Positions 1 through 8,284 of a stretch of DNA of 24,974 nucleotides are shown here, one piece after another. This DNA is from PWND01 sp964614525 (GTDB lineage: Bacteria; Bacteroidota; Bacteroidia; Bacteroidales; UBA7960), in contig CAZTPA010000043.1 of assembly GCA_964614525.1 (NCBI GenBank), positions 1 through 24,974 of the forward strand. Reading direction: 5' to 3'. Under the pieces are notes generated by a model. The model did no database searches and was not told where the DNA came from. It saw only the letters and a program-made list of their open reading frames with translations. Position 1 is the stretch's first letter, and each line of letters opens with the position of its first letter. The position numbers and the translations under genes were made by a program.

Positions 1-353
1 AATGGCCCAAGAATAAAAACACAATCCCATTTATTATTCTCCCATCTATTGCTTTTGAGAGCATCTGAACGCTCAATAAATAAAACGTTTCTATTAGAAT
101 CCAATCTTTTTTTAACCAATTCAATATTATTGTCGGATAAATCATTTAAACCCACAAAATAAGCTTTATTCAGCAAAATACTTGCTATTCTGCCTGTACC
201 GCAAGCTACGTCAAAAATGTTATCGCCCGGCTTAAGGTATTTGCCCACAAAATGCATTGTAACCGGAATTTCAAAAGGATGTTTATCCAAACGATTATCT
301 TCCTCCCTAACATGTTCATTATAATAGTCTCTTACTTTTTTGTCTGCTTCCAT
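1..353 (-). CDS. Class I SAM-dependent methyltransferase, N-terminal part (runs off the left edge)
   Basis: This is a 117-codon open frame from ATG at 353 leftward to the edge with no stop, so only the N-terminal half or so is present. The protein starts MEADKKVRDYYNEH. Around residues 45-52 it has DVACGTGR, a variant of the glycine-rich SAM-binding motif I with Ala for the first Gly. An acidic LND follows the next strand at about residue 65, and a hydrophobic strand VFILGP near the edge fits motif IV. This is the fold of small methyltransferases of the Methyltransf_11/25 type. The substrate cannot be told from the visible part. It lies 106 bases downstream of the ATPase stop on the same strand and could be read through from it, but no linkage in function is evident. 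The family call is firm; anything more specific is not. Confidence 0.8.
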   Translation of the reverse strand, partial: MEADKKVRDYYNEHVREEDNRLDKHPFEIPVTMHFVGKYLKPGDNIFDVACGTGRIASILLNKAYFVGLNDLSDNNIELVKKRLDSNRNVLFIERSDALKSNRWENNKWDCVFILGP

Positions 354-459
354 TTTTTTAAAATTAAGATTATCATTCAATTTTTCATTTTAAGATGACA
401 AATAAAATGCCATCGGATTTGTAATTTATTGTCTCAAGAATACTAAACTATTTACATAT

Positions 460-3090
460 CTATTTAATGATATTGAATTGTTTTAATAATTGAATTGAAA
501 TAAGAGATGAGAAAATTGTTCCCACCACTAAGAGCCATGGTTTAGTGCCCATTGGTTGAAAAGACAACAAATCATTTATTCCGGGTATAAAGTAAACGGC
601 AATAATTACTATTGCGCAGAAAGTAACTGCATACCAAACAAATTTATTCTGAGTAATTTGATTATTAAAAGGATGTTCATCATTGTCGCGCATATTAAAA
701 ACATGCAGCAGCTGCATAAAAGAGAGTGAGAAAAAAGCTATATTATTGGCAATTTCGTCTGAAACTTCCAGATAAAACAAACTAAAGAAATATGCAGCAA
801 TTATCCATATTGCCATAATCACACCATACGAACTTATAATCATCCAACTCTGTTTGGTAAGAATAGGCTCTTTTGGATCCTTAGGTTTTTGTTTCATAAC
901 ATTAGGAAGCCCCTTGCTCAAACCTAATGCCAGCGCAGGAAAAACATCCACAAGCAGATTAAGAAAAAGCAATTGCAAAGGGAGCAATGGAAGTTTAAAA
1001 ACAGAGAAACTCACAGCTGCTATAACCAGAATTTCGCTTAAATGATATGAAAGTTGATATATCACAAATTTTCTGATATTTCCAAAGATAATTCGTCCTT
1101 GCCTGATAGCAGCAAGAATAGAAGGGAAATTGTCATTTTTAAGAACCATTTCGGCATACTCCTTAGCAACCTGACTTCCTCGTTTTCCCATAGCTATTCC
1201 GATATCAGCCTTTTTTAGTGCAGGGGCATCGTTTACACCATCTCCGGTCATTCCAACAATGTTTCCTGATCTTTTAAATATATTGAGCACATCTAATTTT
1301 TGTCCCGGGTCAACTCTCGCAAAAATATTTGATTTAGATAATTTTGAAGGATTACTTTCTTTATGATCGTCAATTTCACTTCCAGCAAAAACATCAGAAT
1401 CCTCATCCTCAATAATACCGACCTGCAAAGCAACGTTTTTTGAAGTTTCCGGATGATCGCCTGTAATCATTACCACACGAATCCCCGCTTCTTTGCAGGT
1501 TTGCACTGCATTTTTTATATCTTTCCTGGGCGGATCAAGAAAACCTATAATACCGATAAAAACATAATTTTTCTCTAAGGATTCTTTGTTTTTTGATTCT
1601 TTATATGCAAATGCAAGAGTTTTCAAGCCTCCGGAACTCAGTTCATTGTCTTTTTCTTTCCACTTATTTATAATATCATCTGAAAGATTCTCCCGGCCAG
1701 AATCGGTAATTATTTTTTTACATCTTTTCAAGACCTCTCCGGCTGCTCCTTTAAGGGAATAAAAATATTTGGAATCCTGTTGATGCAGAGTTGCCATAAA
1801 TTTACTTTCTGAGTCAAAAGGATCTTCATCCTGCCTTTCATAATTACTATTAATATCACGAAACATATCTTTTTTGAGGCTCTCTACAAACTTAAGCAAA
1901 GACTTTTCCACAGTATCTCCTTTAATATTGTCATCTTCATCGAAATGAGCATTGTTACAAAGAGCTGCTACTTCTATAAGCTTCCTAAAAATTTTATTGT
2001 CTTTGAGTTCCTTAAACTTAATGTCTTTTAGTTTTGCATCATAATTATCAATGCATACTTGCTCAACAGAAAGTTTGTTCTCTGTCAGAGTCCCTGTTTT
2101 ATCGGTAAGTATGGTTGTAGTTTGGCCAAGAGTTTCGACAGCCGCGAGTTTTTTTACAATCACATTTTCTTTTGATAGACGATACATCCCTTTAGCAAGT
2201 GCGATAGTTGCAACAATGGCTAAGCCTTCAGGAATAGCAGCAATCGCCCATGCAATTGCAGTTTGTATCATCAATAATAATTCCTGGCCCGTTAGATATC
2301 CGACAAACCCATATATAGCAGCTAATCCTAAGACAATCCATACAAGTTGTTTTGAAAGATTGTTCAGCTTAATGTTCAAAGGCGTTTTATTTTTATCCTC
2401 ACTGCTTACCATTTCGGAGATATCGCCGATGCCGGTTTCCATTCCTGTGGAAACAACCAAACATTTCCCATTTCCCATGGTAACAGATGTTCCTTTAAAA
2501 ACCATATTGGTTCTATCTGCAAGAGGTGTATCCTTATCCAGAACATCTGCCTTTTTACTAACCGGGAAAGATTCTCCGGTTAATGCAGATTCATTCATTT
2601 TTAATTCATTTTGTTCAATAATGCGACAATCAGCGGCAATTAGATTTCCCTCTTCAAGGAAAATAATATCTCCCGGAACCAGCTCTTCTGCATCAATTTC
2701 AATACGATTACCATTTCGTAAAACATAAGCATTCAATTTATCCAGTTTTTTTAAAGCTTTCATTGAACTTCGCGCCTGATATTCCATTCCAAAGCCAATC
2801 GCAGTATTTAATACTATTACTACCATTATCGCAATTGCTTCGGGTATTTCACCAAATGCAAAAGAAACAACAACAGCAGCAAGAAGCAAGTATATAATTG
2901 CTCCTCTAAATTGATCAATAATAAGTTGTAACAGGCTCTTTTCTTTTTTTTCCTTCAATACATTTTTCCCGTATTTTTTTAATCTCTTTTTCGCTTCATT
3001 ATCAGACAAACCTTGATTTTCATCAACATCAAAATGCTTTATAAGTTCTTCTACTTCTAATGTATGTGGAGCTAATTTTTTTTCTTTCAT
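460..3090 (-). CDS. P2-type cation-transporting ATPase, Ca2+-ATPase-like
   Basis: An 876-residue P-type ATPase of the inner membrane that couples ATP hydrolysis to cation export. Visible in order: N-terminal cation_ATPase_N region, actuator motif LTGES, an M4 with IPEGL (Glu288), phosphorylation motif DKTGTLTE (Asp330), hinge TGDGVNDAP, then six C-terminal helices. The residues that form the Ca2+ sites of SERCA have counterparts: Glu in M4 (PEGL), Glu in M5 (LSEIL), and Asn and Asp in M6 (NLLVD). From known family behaviour this favours Ca2+ (PMR1/SERCA-like), although Na+- or Mn2+-pumping relatives look similar. Length is normal for the family. ATG at 3090 is preferred over a TTG two codons upstream. 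The antiporter gene ends 38 bases upstream on the same strand, so the two probably form an ion-homeostasis operon with the antiporter first. Confidence 0.93.
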   Translation of the reverse strand: MKEKKLAPHTLEVEELIKHFDVDENQGLSDNEAKKRLKKYGKNVLKEKKEKSLLQLIIDQFRGAIIYLLLAAVVVSFAFGEIPEAIAIMVVIVLNTAIGFGMEYQARSSMKALKKLDKLNAYVLRNGNRIEIDAEELVPGDIIFLEEGNLIAADCRIIEQNELKMNESALTGESFPVSKKADVLDKDTPLADRTNMVFKGTSVTMGNGKCLVVSTGMETGIGDISEMVSSEDKNKTPLNIKLNNLSKQLVWIVLGLAAIYGFVGYLTGQELLLMIQTAIAWAIAAIPEGLAIVATIALAKGMYRLSKENVIVKKLAAVETLGQTTTILTDKTGTLTENKLSVEQVCIDNYDAKLKDIKFKELKDNKIFRKLIEVAALCNNAHFDEDDNIKGDTVEKSLLKFVESLKKDMFRDINSNYERQDEDPFDSESKFMATLHQQDSKYFYSLKGAAGEVLKRCKKIITDSGRENLSDDIINKWKEKDNELSSGGLKTLAFAYKESKNKESLEKNYVFIGIIGFLDPPRKDIKNAVQTCKEAGIRVVMITGDHPETSKNVALQVGIIEDEDSDVFAGSEIDDHKESNPSKLSKSNIFARVDPGQKLDVLNIFKRSGNIVGMTGDGVNDAPALKKADIGIAMGKRGSQVAKEYAEMVLKNDNFPSILAAIRQGRIIFGNIRKFVIYQLSYHLSEILVIAAVSFSVFKLPLLPLQLLFLNLLVDVFPALALGLSKGLPNVMKQKPKDPKEPILTKQSWMIISSYGVIMAIWIIAAYFFSLFYLEVSDEIANNIAFFSLSFMQLLHVFNMRDNDEHPFNNQITQNKFVWYAVTFCAIVIIAVYFIPGINDLLSFQPMGTKPWLLVVGTIFSSLISIQLLKQFNIIK

Positions 3091-3128
3091 AAACAATATT
3101 TTATCTCAATTTTTATATATTAATAAAG

Positions 3129-4355
3129 TTAAAAGTGACGATTAATTTCACCTGATTTTTTCAAAGAGTATTTAGCGATAACAGGCCCAATAATTTCATT
3201 AATAACAGTAGCGCCCATTATAATCGTAAGCAAGAGTCCTGAAATCTCTTCAAAACCTTTTTGTTCATATATACTCAAAACAAGTCCTATTGCAATTCCT
3301 GCTTGCGGAAGTAGCCCGCCGGCAGTATATTTTCTAACATTTTTGTTTGCATTAACAAGCGATGCACCGGTATAAACCCCCAGATACTTTCCCAGCGCTC
3401 TCATAACCACAAACAAAACTATAAGAGGCAAAGCCATAGGTATTACATATATATCCAAATGCATTCCGCTAAGAAGAAAAAAGATAAGAAAAACAAGATT
3501 TTCTGTATATCGCTCTGTAATATTAAAAATGGCCTTTTCCTTTTTGCAAATATTCACAACCACCACACCTATAGTCATGTAAGCCAAAAGTTCATCTACA
3601 TTAAAATGCTTTGTCAATCCAACACATAATATAATTATTGAAAAAATAATTACAACCCATTCTTCTTCTCCTTTGATATTAAGTAATTTGCCAATAATCT
3701 TAATAGCAAATGCAAGAACTGTCCCTATTAGAATAGCAAAAAATATCTTGTATAATGCATTATAAAAATGACTCCCTGAAATTACTTCATTTGAACTTTC
3801 AATAAAAAAAGGAGCAATAGCAAGAGTTATACTAAAAATAATGATACCCAGAACATCATCCAGTGCTACCACTCCAAGTATAGTGTCTGAGACATCGCCC
3901 TTTGCCCGGTACTGGTGCATAACAGCGAGAGTAGCAGCAGGTGCAGTAGGACTGGCCAGTGCACCTAGTAATAGTGCGAAAAAAAATAATTCAGAAAATC
4001 CAAAAGAAATATATTCGGGAAAAAATAAATTAAAAGTCAAAATACCTGCAACTATTAAAAGGTATGGTAATAAGCTGGCTAAAAAAGTAATACTTATTAT
4101 TTCATTTTCATGATTTTTTATTTTATCCCATTTCAACTCACCTCCTACTTCAAAGGCTATGAAGGCCAGGCAAATTTCCATAATTGGCCTGGTCATTTCA
4201 GTAAAATCAGGGGAAATAAAATCAAAATTATTTGAATTAAAAATTATTCCTGTAATCATATATCCTAGTATCCGGGGCAAGCCGACTTTATCAATAAACA
4301 ACCCACTTATATATGCAACAAAAAGTAATAATCCGAAAATTAAAAACACATCCAT
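3129..4355 (-). CDS. Cation/proton antiporter, CPA2 family, without regulatory domain
   Basis: A 408-residue integral membrane protein made almost wholly of hydrophobic helices, matching the Na+/H+ exchanger fold (Na_H_Exchanger family). The N-terminus has the LPRILGYMITGIIF segment typical of CPA2 exchangers. The central part has SPTAPAAT followed by VALDDVLGI. The double aspartate matches the ion-binding pair of electrogenic NapA-type exchangers, whereas KefB/KefC have Gln-Asp, so Na+(Li+)/H+ exchange is the better guess than K+ efflux. It ends after the last helices with no TrkA-N or TrkA-C domain, so it is the short form of the family. The start ATG at 4355 opens directly into the first helix. 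It lies first in a likely two-gene operon with the Ca2+-like ATPase and is transcribed away from pcm across a 246-base divergent region. Confidence 0.9.
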   Translation of the reverse strand: MDVFLIFGLLLFVAYISGLFIDKVGLPRILGYMITGIIFNSNNFDFISPDFTEMTRPIMEICLAFIAFEVGGELKWDKIKNHENEIISITFLASLLPYLLIVAGILTFNLFFPEYISFGFSELFFFALLLGALASPTAPAATLAVMHQYRAKGDVSDTILGVVALDDVLGIIIFSITLAIAPFFIESSNEVISGSHFYNALYKIFFAILIGTVLAFAIKIIGKLLNIKGEEEWVVIIFSIIILCVGLTKHFNVDELLAYMTIGVVVVNICKKEKAIFNITERYTENLVFLIFFLLSGMHLDIYVIPMALPLIVLFVVMRALGKYLGVYTGASLVNANKNVRKYTAGGLLPQAGIAIGLVLSIYEQKGFEEISGLLLTIIMGATVINEIIGPVIAKYSLKKSGEINRHF

Positions 4356-4518
4356 TACTTAACAATTTTTAATCTATATTTTATACTGTTATTTGTTTAT
4401 CACCTTATCCTGTAGAAAAACTTCCTCAAATTGAGAATGAATTACTCTATTGTTTATCCCACATAATATCCTTTATTTATTAAAGTCCTTATAAATAACT
4501 CTCACTATAAAGCAAGTG

Positions 4519-4535
4519 TTGGCACATATTTTAAT
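4519..4535 (+). promoter_or_regulatory. Possible sigma54-like promoter element before pcm
   Basis: The sequence TTGGCACATATTTTAAT matches the -24 half of the sigma54 consensus perfectly (TTGGCACA) but has TTAAT instead of TTGCA at -12. It lies 67 bases before the pcm ATG. On the opposite strand the same spot reads TGTGCCAACACTTGCT, with a perfect -12 half (TTGCT) and a poor -24 half, pointing at the antiporter gene. The divergent intergenic region (4356-4601) has no perfect TAnnTTTG box; a spaced variant TACTTTTTG is at 4557-4565. The call rests on pattern only. Confidence 0.3.
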
Positions 4536-4601
4536 AGTAAAAAAAATTACTCGGAATACTTTTTGATAATTCTATTATATAAACTAAACAAGAATTATGC
4601 T

Positions 4602-5234
4602 ATGAATGAAAAAGAAAGAATGATAGAACAACAGCTAAAAAACAGAGACATTTATGATGCTGATGTTTTGAGAGCAATGAAAGAAATAGACAGGACGATT
4701 TTTGTACCTGAAGACATGAAACATCTGGCATACGAAGATGGACCTTTGCCTATAGGAAAAGGACAAACAATCAGTCAACCATATATTGTTGCATATATGG
4801 CACAAATGCTGAATCTACAACCAGAAGAAACGGTTCTTGAGGTAGGTAGTGGTTGTGGCTATAATGCTGCTGTATTGTCAAGACTTGTTTCCCATGTTTA
4901 CAGTGTTGAAATAGTTGAATGGTTGGCTGATTTGGCAATAAAAAATCTAATAAAAGCCAAGATAACAAATGTTAGTGTAAAGTTTGGCAATGGCTATGAA
5001 GGTTGGCCGGAAAAAGCTCCATTTGACAAAATTGTTCTTACAGCTGCAGCACCGGAAATCCCTCAAAAACTAAAAAATCAATTAAAGATAGGAGGAAAAA
5101 TCCTTGCACCTGTGAGCGATGGTTTCCAAAAATTGATAATGTTAGAAAAAACCGGAGAAAATGATTTTAAAAAACATGACCTTATTTATGTGCGCTTTGT
5201 TCCTATGACAGGAGATTCAAATCAAGATAAGTAA
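4602..5234 (+). CDS. pcm: Protein-L-isoaspartate O-methyltransferase
   Basis: A 210-residue cytosolic enzyme that methylates L-isoaspartyl residues in damaged proteins, the first step of their repair. Diagnostic features: the early IDRTIFVPE stretch, the substrate-site segment GKGQTISQPYIVAYM, the SAM-binding loop LEVGSGCGYNAAVLS, and the late strand FDKIVLTAAAPEIP. Length matches bacterial Pcm (about 205-225). ATG at 4602 is chosen over a TTG 13 codons upstream because the family normally begins at MNEKERMIEQQL and the extra residues are not conserved-looking. The downstream toroid gene begins 22 bases after the stop, so they are probably co-transcribed. In many bacteria pcm-like genes accompany erythromycin-esterase-family and universal stress genes (general knowledge), and the same company is seen here. 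Confidence 0.95.
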   Translation: MNEKERMIEQQLKNRDIYDADVLRAMKEIDRTIFVPEDMKHLAYEDGPLPIGKGQTISQPYIVAYMAQMLNLQPEETVLEVGSGCGYNAAVLSRLVSHVYSVEIVEWLADLAIKNLIKAKITNVSVKFGNGYEGWPEKAPFDKIVLTAAAPEIPQKLKNQLKIGGKILAPVSDGFQKLIMLEKTGENDFKKHDLIYVRFVPMTGDSNQDK

Positions 5235-5256
5235 TAACAGATAAATCTATAAAGCA

Positions 5257-6417
5257 ATGACAACCAACATCAGAACTAAGGAAAACAATAAGACAAATCT
5301 AAAGTTTGCTCATGAACTGATGGATAGCTATTTAATACGCACCGGAATAAAAGGCTCCGCAGGAAATGCCCGCCAAAGGTATCTCTGGACTGATGCAATA
5401 GCTGTGCATTCATGTTTTGCTCTATATCATTATTTGAATGATAATGCTTACTATAATTATGCTTTGGATTTAATTAATAAAGTTCATTCAATATTAGGTA
5501 AACATCGCCCGGATGACAGCAGGACAGGATGGATAAGTGGCTTACCTGAGGAAGAAGGCAACAAACATCCTACCAGCGGAGGCTTAAGAATAGGAAAAAG
5601 GCTTCCTGAAAGATCAGATTATGAAGATTATAACCCAAGTATAGAGTGGGAGCGTGACGGTCAATATTTTCATTATCTCACGCGTTGGTTCCATGCTTTA
5701 ATTCTGGCATATAAAGAAACCGATGATAAGAAATACGCATATTATGCGGCAGAATTGATACAAGCCGGTGAAAAATTTGTCAGAAAAAGACAAGACGGCC
5801 TCAGTATGTGCTGGAAGATGAATATAGATCTCTCGGAAGTTGTTGTGGACAATATGGGAGCTCATGATCCTCTGGAAGGTTTAATTTGTGCTTCTTATGC
5901 AAGCAATATTCTTCCTGAGAAAAGAAATGAATTGGAAAACTTTATTAATATTATGAATTATTTTTGCAAAGGGATGAACTGGTTTTCTTCTGATCCTTTG
6001 GGAATAGGTGGTCTTCTTTTAAACACGCGCAGAGCAGCTGATTTGCAACAACTTAACGAAAATCTGCCTAAAAATGTTCAAGCCGAAACTCTATACTCTG
6101 AAAGTCTTAAAAGTTTGTTGGTTTATAAAGAAGAAACTAATCATATAATGCAACCCATTGGATTGAGATTAGCTTTCCGTGAATGTGGACTAACTTTGGG
6201 GATAAATGTTGTCTGTGCTATGAAAGACAAATTCAGCAAATTTCCTGAGGTAGACATTCAGAAATTAGAAAAATTTGAACCAATGGTTAAAAATATAGAG
6301 AACTTTTGGCTAAAACCTAAAAACCAACAAGCAGACAATTGGCTTAACCATTATGATATTAATAGTGTAAGTCTTGCATCCAGCATTCTTTCAAAATATT
6401 GTCCTGAATGTTTTTAA
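5257..6417 (+). CDS. Uncharacterised protein, probable alpha/alpha toroid (six-hairpin glycosidase-like)
   Basis: A 386-residue protein that I cannot assign to a named function. There is no signal peptide or membrane segment, so it is likely cytosolic. It is rich in amphipathic helices with repeated aromatic-containing helix pairs, such as RYLWTDAIAVHSCFALYHYL near residues 41-60 and RWFHALILAYKETDDKKYAY near 140-160. Such pairs are characteristic of (alpha/alpha)6 toroid folds found in glycosidases, epimerases and prenyl-transfer relatives. A conserved-looking loop GKHRPDDSRTGWISG follows the first hairpins. No catalytic pair can be named with confidence. It follows pcm by 22 bases in the same direction and ends 12 bases from the convergent esterase-family gene. 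The short gap to pcm suggests joint expression in a repair or stress setting. Confidence 0.75.
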   Translation: MTTNIRTKENNKTNLKFAHELMDSYLIRTGIKGSAGNARQRYLWTDAIAVHSCFALYHYLNDNAYYNYALDLINKVHSILGKHRPDDSRTGWISGLPEEEGNKHPTSGGLRIGKRLPERSDYEDYNPSIEWERDGQYFHYLTRWFHALILAYKETDDKKYAYYAAELIQAGEKFVRKRQDGLSMCWKMNIDLSEVVVDNMGAHDPLEGLICASYASNILPEKRNELENFINIMNYFCKGMNWFSSDPLGIGGLLLNTRRAADLQQLNENLPKNVQAETLYSESLKSLLVYKEETNHIMQPIGLRLAFRECGLTLGINVVCAMKDKFSKFPEVDIQKLEKFEPMVKNIENFWLKPKNQQADNWLNHYDINSVSLASSILSKYCPECF

Positions 6418-6429
6418 CAGAATCAACCT

Positions 6430-7755
6430 TTATATACCCCAAGGATAAGTTTCCGGAATTAATTGCTCTTTTTCCTTATTATCAATAGGATGCAAGGCTT
6501 TTGTTTTGTCTATGTAAATAAAAGCATCATATCGCTTAGTTATTACACTGGGCACATAATTCCCATAATGATCCATTTCCGGGCGATAAACCACGCCAAT
6601 AGCCCGATGGCTGAGTGGATCTTCCATAAAAACTGAATCCTGAATATCTTTAGAAATAATTATTTTATCATCTACTGAAGCATTATGTAGAATATATTCC
6701 CAACTATTTTTTCTTGCTTCCGGAACTTCCATTTTTTGCATTGCGGCACCCCATGCTTTACCTGCTACAACACTTCCGCTATAAGATCCAAAGCCAACAA
6801 GTACGGTGTCGGAATAACCCCATTTTTGTCTTGCGAGTTCGCCAACATTTACCATTCCGTCATTTTTCATATCTGTAGCACGTGCATCGCCAATATGAGT
6901 ATTATGCTCCCAAATTACTGCTTTAGAATCAGAACCAAGAAAATCCATTATTCTTTCAAGTGTTTCAACCATATGAGTATCCCGAATATTCCATGATTCC
7001 GGGCCTCCTTCAATCATTGCGCGATAATATTTTTCAGCATTAACAGCCGTAATTGCATTTTGCTCGGTATTAAATGGCCCTTCAGGATCACTATCATATA
7101 GTGGAACATTTTCTCTAATCTTCTGTAGCAATTTCAGCACTTCGGCTTCACAAGTTTGAGGTGTCAAATGTGTTGAAGATGCATACATCCCTGCATCCCT
7201 ATTATATGGCTCAAAACATTGTAAAGCTCTCTCAACACTTGCAAGTGCATCCTGATCATTTTTCCGCAGATAGGCCTCAATGGCTTCCAGTGATTCCCAT
7301 AAACTATAAACATCAAGTCCATAAAATCCAACTTGTCTGTTATACTCTTTTCCTTTATTGTGTTCTTTCAACCACTCCATAAGTGCTGAAATTTCATAAT
7401 TTGCCCACATCCACGTTGGCCATCTTTGGAATTCTTTCAACACATCTGAGGAAGTTTTTCCACTATTATTATAATTACGTATAAAACGATTTATTTTATA
7501 ACAATCCGGCCAGTCTCCCTCAACTCCTATTATATTAAACCCTTTTTCTTCTATTAAACGCCGGGTAATGTATGACCGTTGGACATAATATTCATGAGTA
7601 CCGTGTGAAGCCTCTCCAAGCATTACAATTTTTGCATCTCCTATTCTTTCAAACAAGGGATCTAATCCATTTTTTAAATTATAAGAATGCTTACTAATTA
7701 ACTTGCTGATTTCTTCAGCAGTATAATTTTTAATCTGATTTTCTCTATATAACAT
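6430..7755 (-). CDS. Erythromycin esterase family protein
   Basis: A 441-residue soluble protein of the erythromycin esterase (EreA/EreB-like) family. Visible signatures: GEASHGTHEYY with Glu48 and His51, the EGDWPD motif with Glu79, and the late AVIWEHNTHIGD segment, which supply the Glu/His active-site residues of the family. Chromosomal members without a mobile context are usually not macrolide resistance genes, and their natural substrate is unknown; I would not call this a resistance gene. ATG at 7755 is preferred over a GTG 21 codons upstream for two reasons. A purine-rich AGGA precedes it, and a promoter-like TGGTAT/TTGC element would otherwise lie inside the gene. It converges on the pcm/toroid pair. 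The family often sits near pcm and phosphoribosyltransferase genes; no phosphoribosyltransferase is present here. Confidence 0.92.
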   Translation of the reverse strand: MLYRENQIKNYTAEEISKLISKHSYNLKNGLDPLFERIGDAKIVMLGEASHGTHEYYVQRSYITRRLIEEKGFNIIGVEGDWPDCYKINRFIRNYNNSGKTSSDVLKEFQRWPTWMWANYEISALMEWLKEHNKGKEYNRQVGFYGLDVYSLWESLEAIEAYLRKNDQDALASVERALQCFEPYNRDAGMYASSTHLTPQTCEAEVLKLLQKIRENVPLYDSDPEGPFNTEQNAITAVNAEKYYRAMIEGGPESWNIRDTHMVETLERIMDFLGSDSKAVIWEHNTHIGDARATDMKNDGMVNVGELARQKWGYSDTVLVGFGSYSGSVVAGKAWGAAMQKMEVPEARKNSWEYILHNASVDDKIIISKDIQDSVFMEDPLSHRAIGVVYRPEMDHYGNYVPSVITKRYDAFIYIDKTKALHPIDNKEKEQLIPETYPWGI

Positions 7756-7781
7756 AATCCTGAGTTTTTTAATAAATAATT

Positions 7782-7797
7782 GGCAAAAATAATACCA
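7782..7797 (-). promoter_or_regulatory. Possible sigma54-like promoter of the esterase-family gene
   Basis: Read on the minus strand this is TGGTATTATTTTTGCC. It has GG and GC separated by exactly 10 bases, as in the sigma54 consensus TGGCAC-N5-TTGC, with an intact TTGC half and TGGTAT for TGGCAC. The -12 half is 27 bases before the chosen ATG. This is one of the better matches among several similar sites in the window, and no competing TAnnTTTG box is seen. Confidence 0.4.
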
Positions 7798-7889
7798 TGA
7801 GATATTTTCATTTTTCACAAAAACAACTGAGCAGTTGAATTTTTTTCGCTAGTATTAAGATGTTTATGAGCTCTTTATTACAAAAAACA

Positions 7890-7905
7890 TGGTATAGTAA
7901 TTGTG
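7890..7905 (+). promoter_or_regulatory. Weak sigma54-like element before the ferredoxin gene
   Basis: The sequence TGGTATAGTAATTGTG has the same TGGTAT half and the same 10-base spacing as the site before the esterase-family gene, but its -12 half is TTGTG instead of TTGCA. It lies 88 bases before the ferredoxin ATG and just upstream of a long AT-rich hairpin. It is weak evidence on its own. Confidence 0.22.
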
Positions 7906-7906
7906 T

Positions 7907-7943
7907 TTTTAAAAATGAATAATTATCAGCTTCATTTTTAAAA
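7907..7943 (+). other. AT-rich hairpin in the ferredoxin leader
   Basis: A perfect 13-bp inverted repeat (TTTTAAAAATGAA at 7907-7919 and TTCATTTTTAAAA at 7931-7943) encloses an 11-base loop. It ends 49 bases before the ferredoxin ATG. As RNA it would form a leader stem; as DNA it could be an operator. A smaller perfect repeat, CAACTG-AG-CAGTTG, lies upstream near 7840 and is followed on the plus strand by a T-run. Confidence 0.45.
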
Positions 7944-7992
7944 GCTTTTATTATTACAAGCAAATCATTTGTTTAATTAAAAAACCAAAATT

Positions 7993-8184
7993 ATGGCTAT
8001 TAAAAAAGTATGGATAGAAGACGACTGCACAGCTTGTGGAGTTTGTGTTGACCTATGCCCGGAAATATTTTCTTTACCCGGTGACATTGCTGTTGTTGAT
8101 GAAAATGCTGATTTCAATAAATATGAAGATTGCATTGTTGAAGCAGCTGACAATTGCCCCGTAGAGGTGATTAAATATGAATAA
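7993..8184 (+). CDS. Ferredoxin with one [4Fe-4S] cluster
   Basis: A 63-residue soluble electron carrier. The cysteine pattern is Cys12-xx-Cys15-xx-Cys18-xxx-Cys22-Pro, then Cys47 and Cys55-Pro. This is the arrangement of single-cluster ferredoxins such as that of Desulfovibrio gigas. There Cys12/15/18 and the last Cys-Pro bind one [4Fe-4S] cluster, and the other two cysteines (here 22 and 47) are placed to form a disulfide. Bicluster ferredoxins would have a second CxxCxxC, which is absent. The many acidic residues are usual for the family. ATG at 7993 follows an A-rich leader typical of Bacteroidota. A 19-bp hairpin follows the stop, so the gene is probably monocistronic. The electron partners cannot be told from the neighbours. 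Confidence 0.95.
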   Translation: MAIKKVWIEDDCTACGVCVDLCPEIFSLPGDIAVVDENADFNKYEDCIVEAADNCPVEVIKYE

Positions 8185-8200
8185 ATAACAGCAATCAAAT

Positions 8201-8241
8201 AATAAATATATGTGTGTAAAAATTACACACATATATTTATT
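8201..8241 (+). terminator. Perfect 19-bp hairpin after the ferredoxin gene
   Basis: AATAAATATATGTGTGTAA (8201-8219) is exactly complementary to 8223-8241, with a 3-base AAA loop. It begins 16 bases after the ferredoxin stop and ends 43 bases before the next ATG. There is no clean T-tract after it, so it may act as an RNA 3'-end stabiliser or weak terminator more than as a classic intrinsic terminator. Confidence 0.6.
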
Positions 8242-8284
8242 CTATTCTTAAAATATTATATTGTTTAATCAAAAAACTAATCTT

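Noticed and set aside
2051..2728. A 225-codon open frame on the plus strand
   Set aside because: It lies wholly antisense to the conserved core of the P2-type ATPase, has no recognisable motif and a composition expected of a shadow frame.
3129..4355. KefB/KefC glutathione-gated K+ efflux system
   Set aside because: There is no TrkA-N domain and the ion-binding motif is Asp-Asp, not Gln-Asp.
6430..7755. Macrolide resistance gene
   Set aside because: The family match is real, but there is no mobile context and the neighbours are repair and stress genes; family membership alone does not show macrolide hydrolysis.
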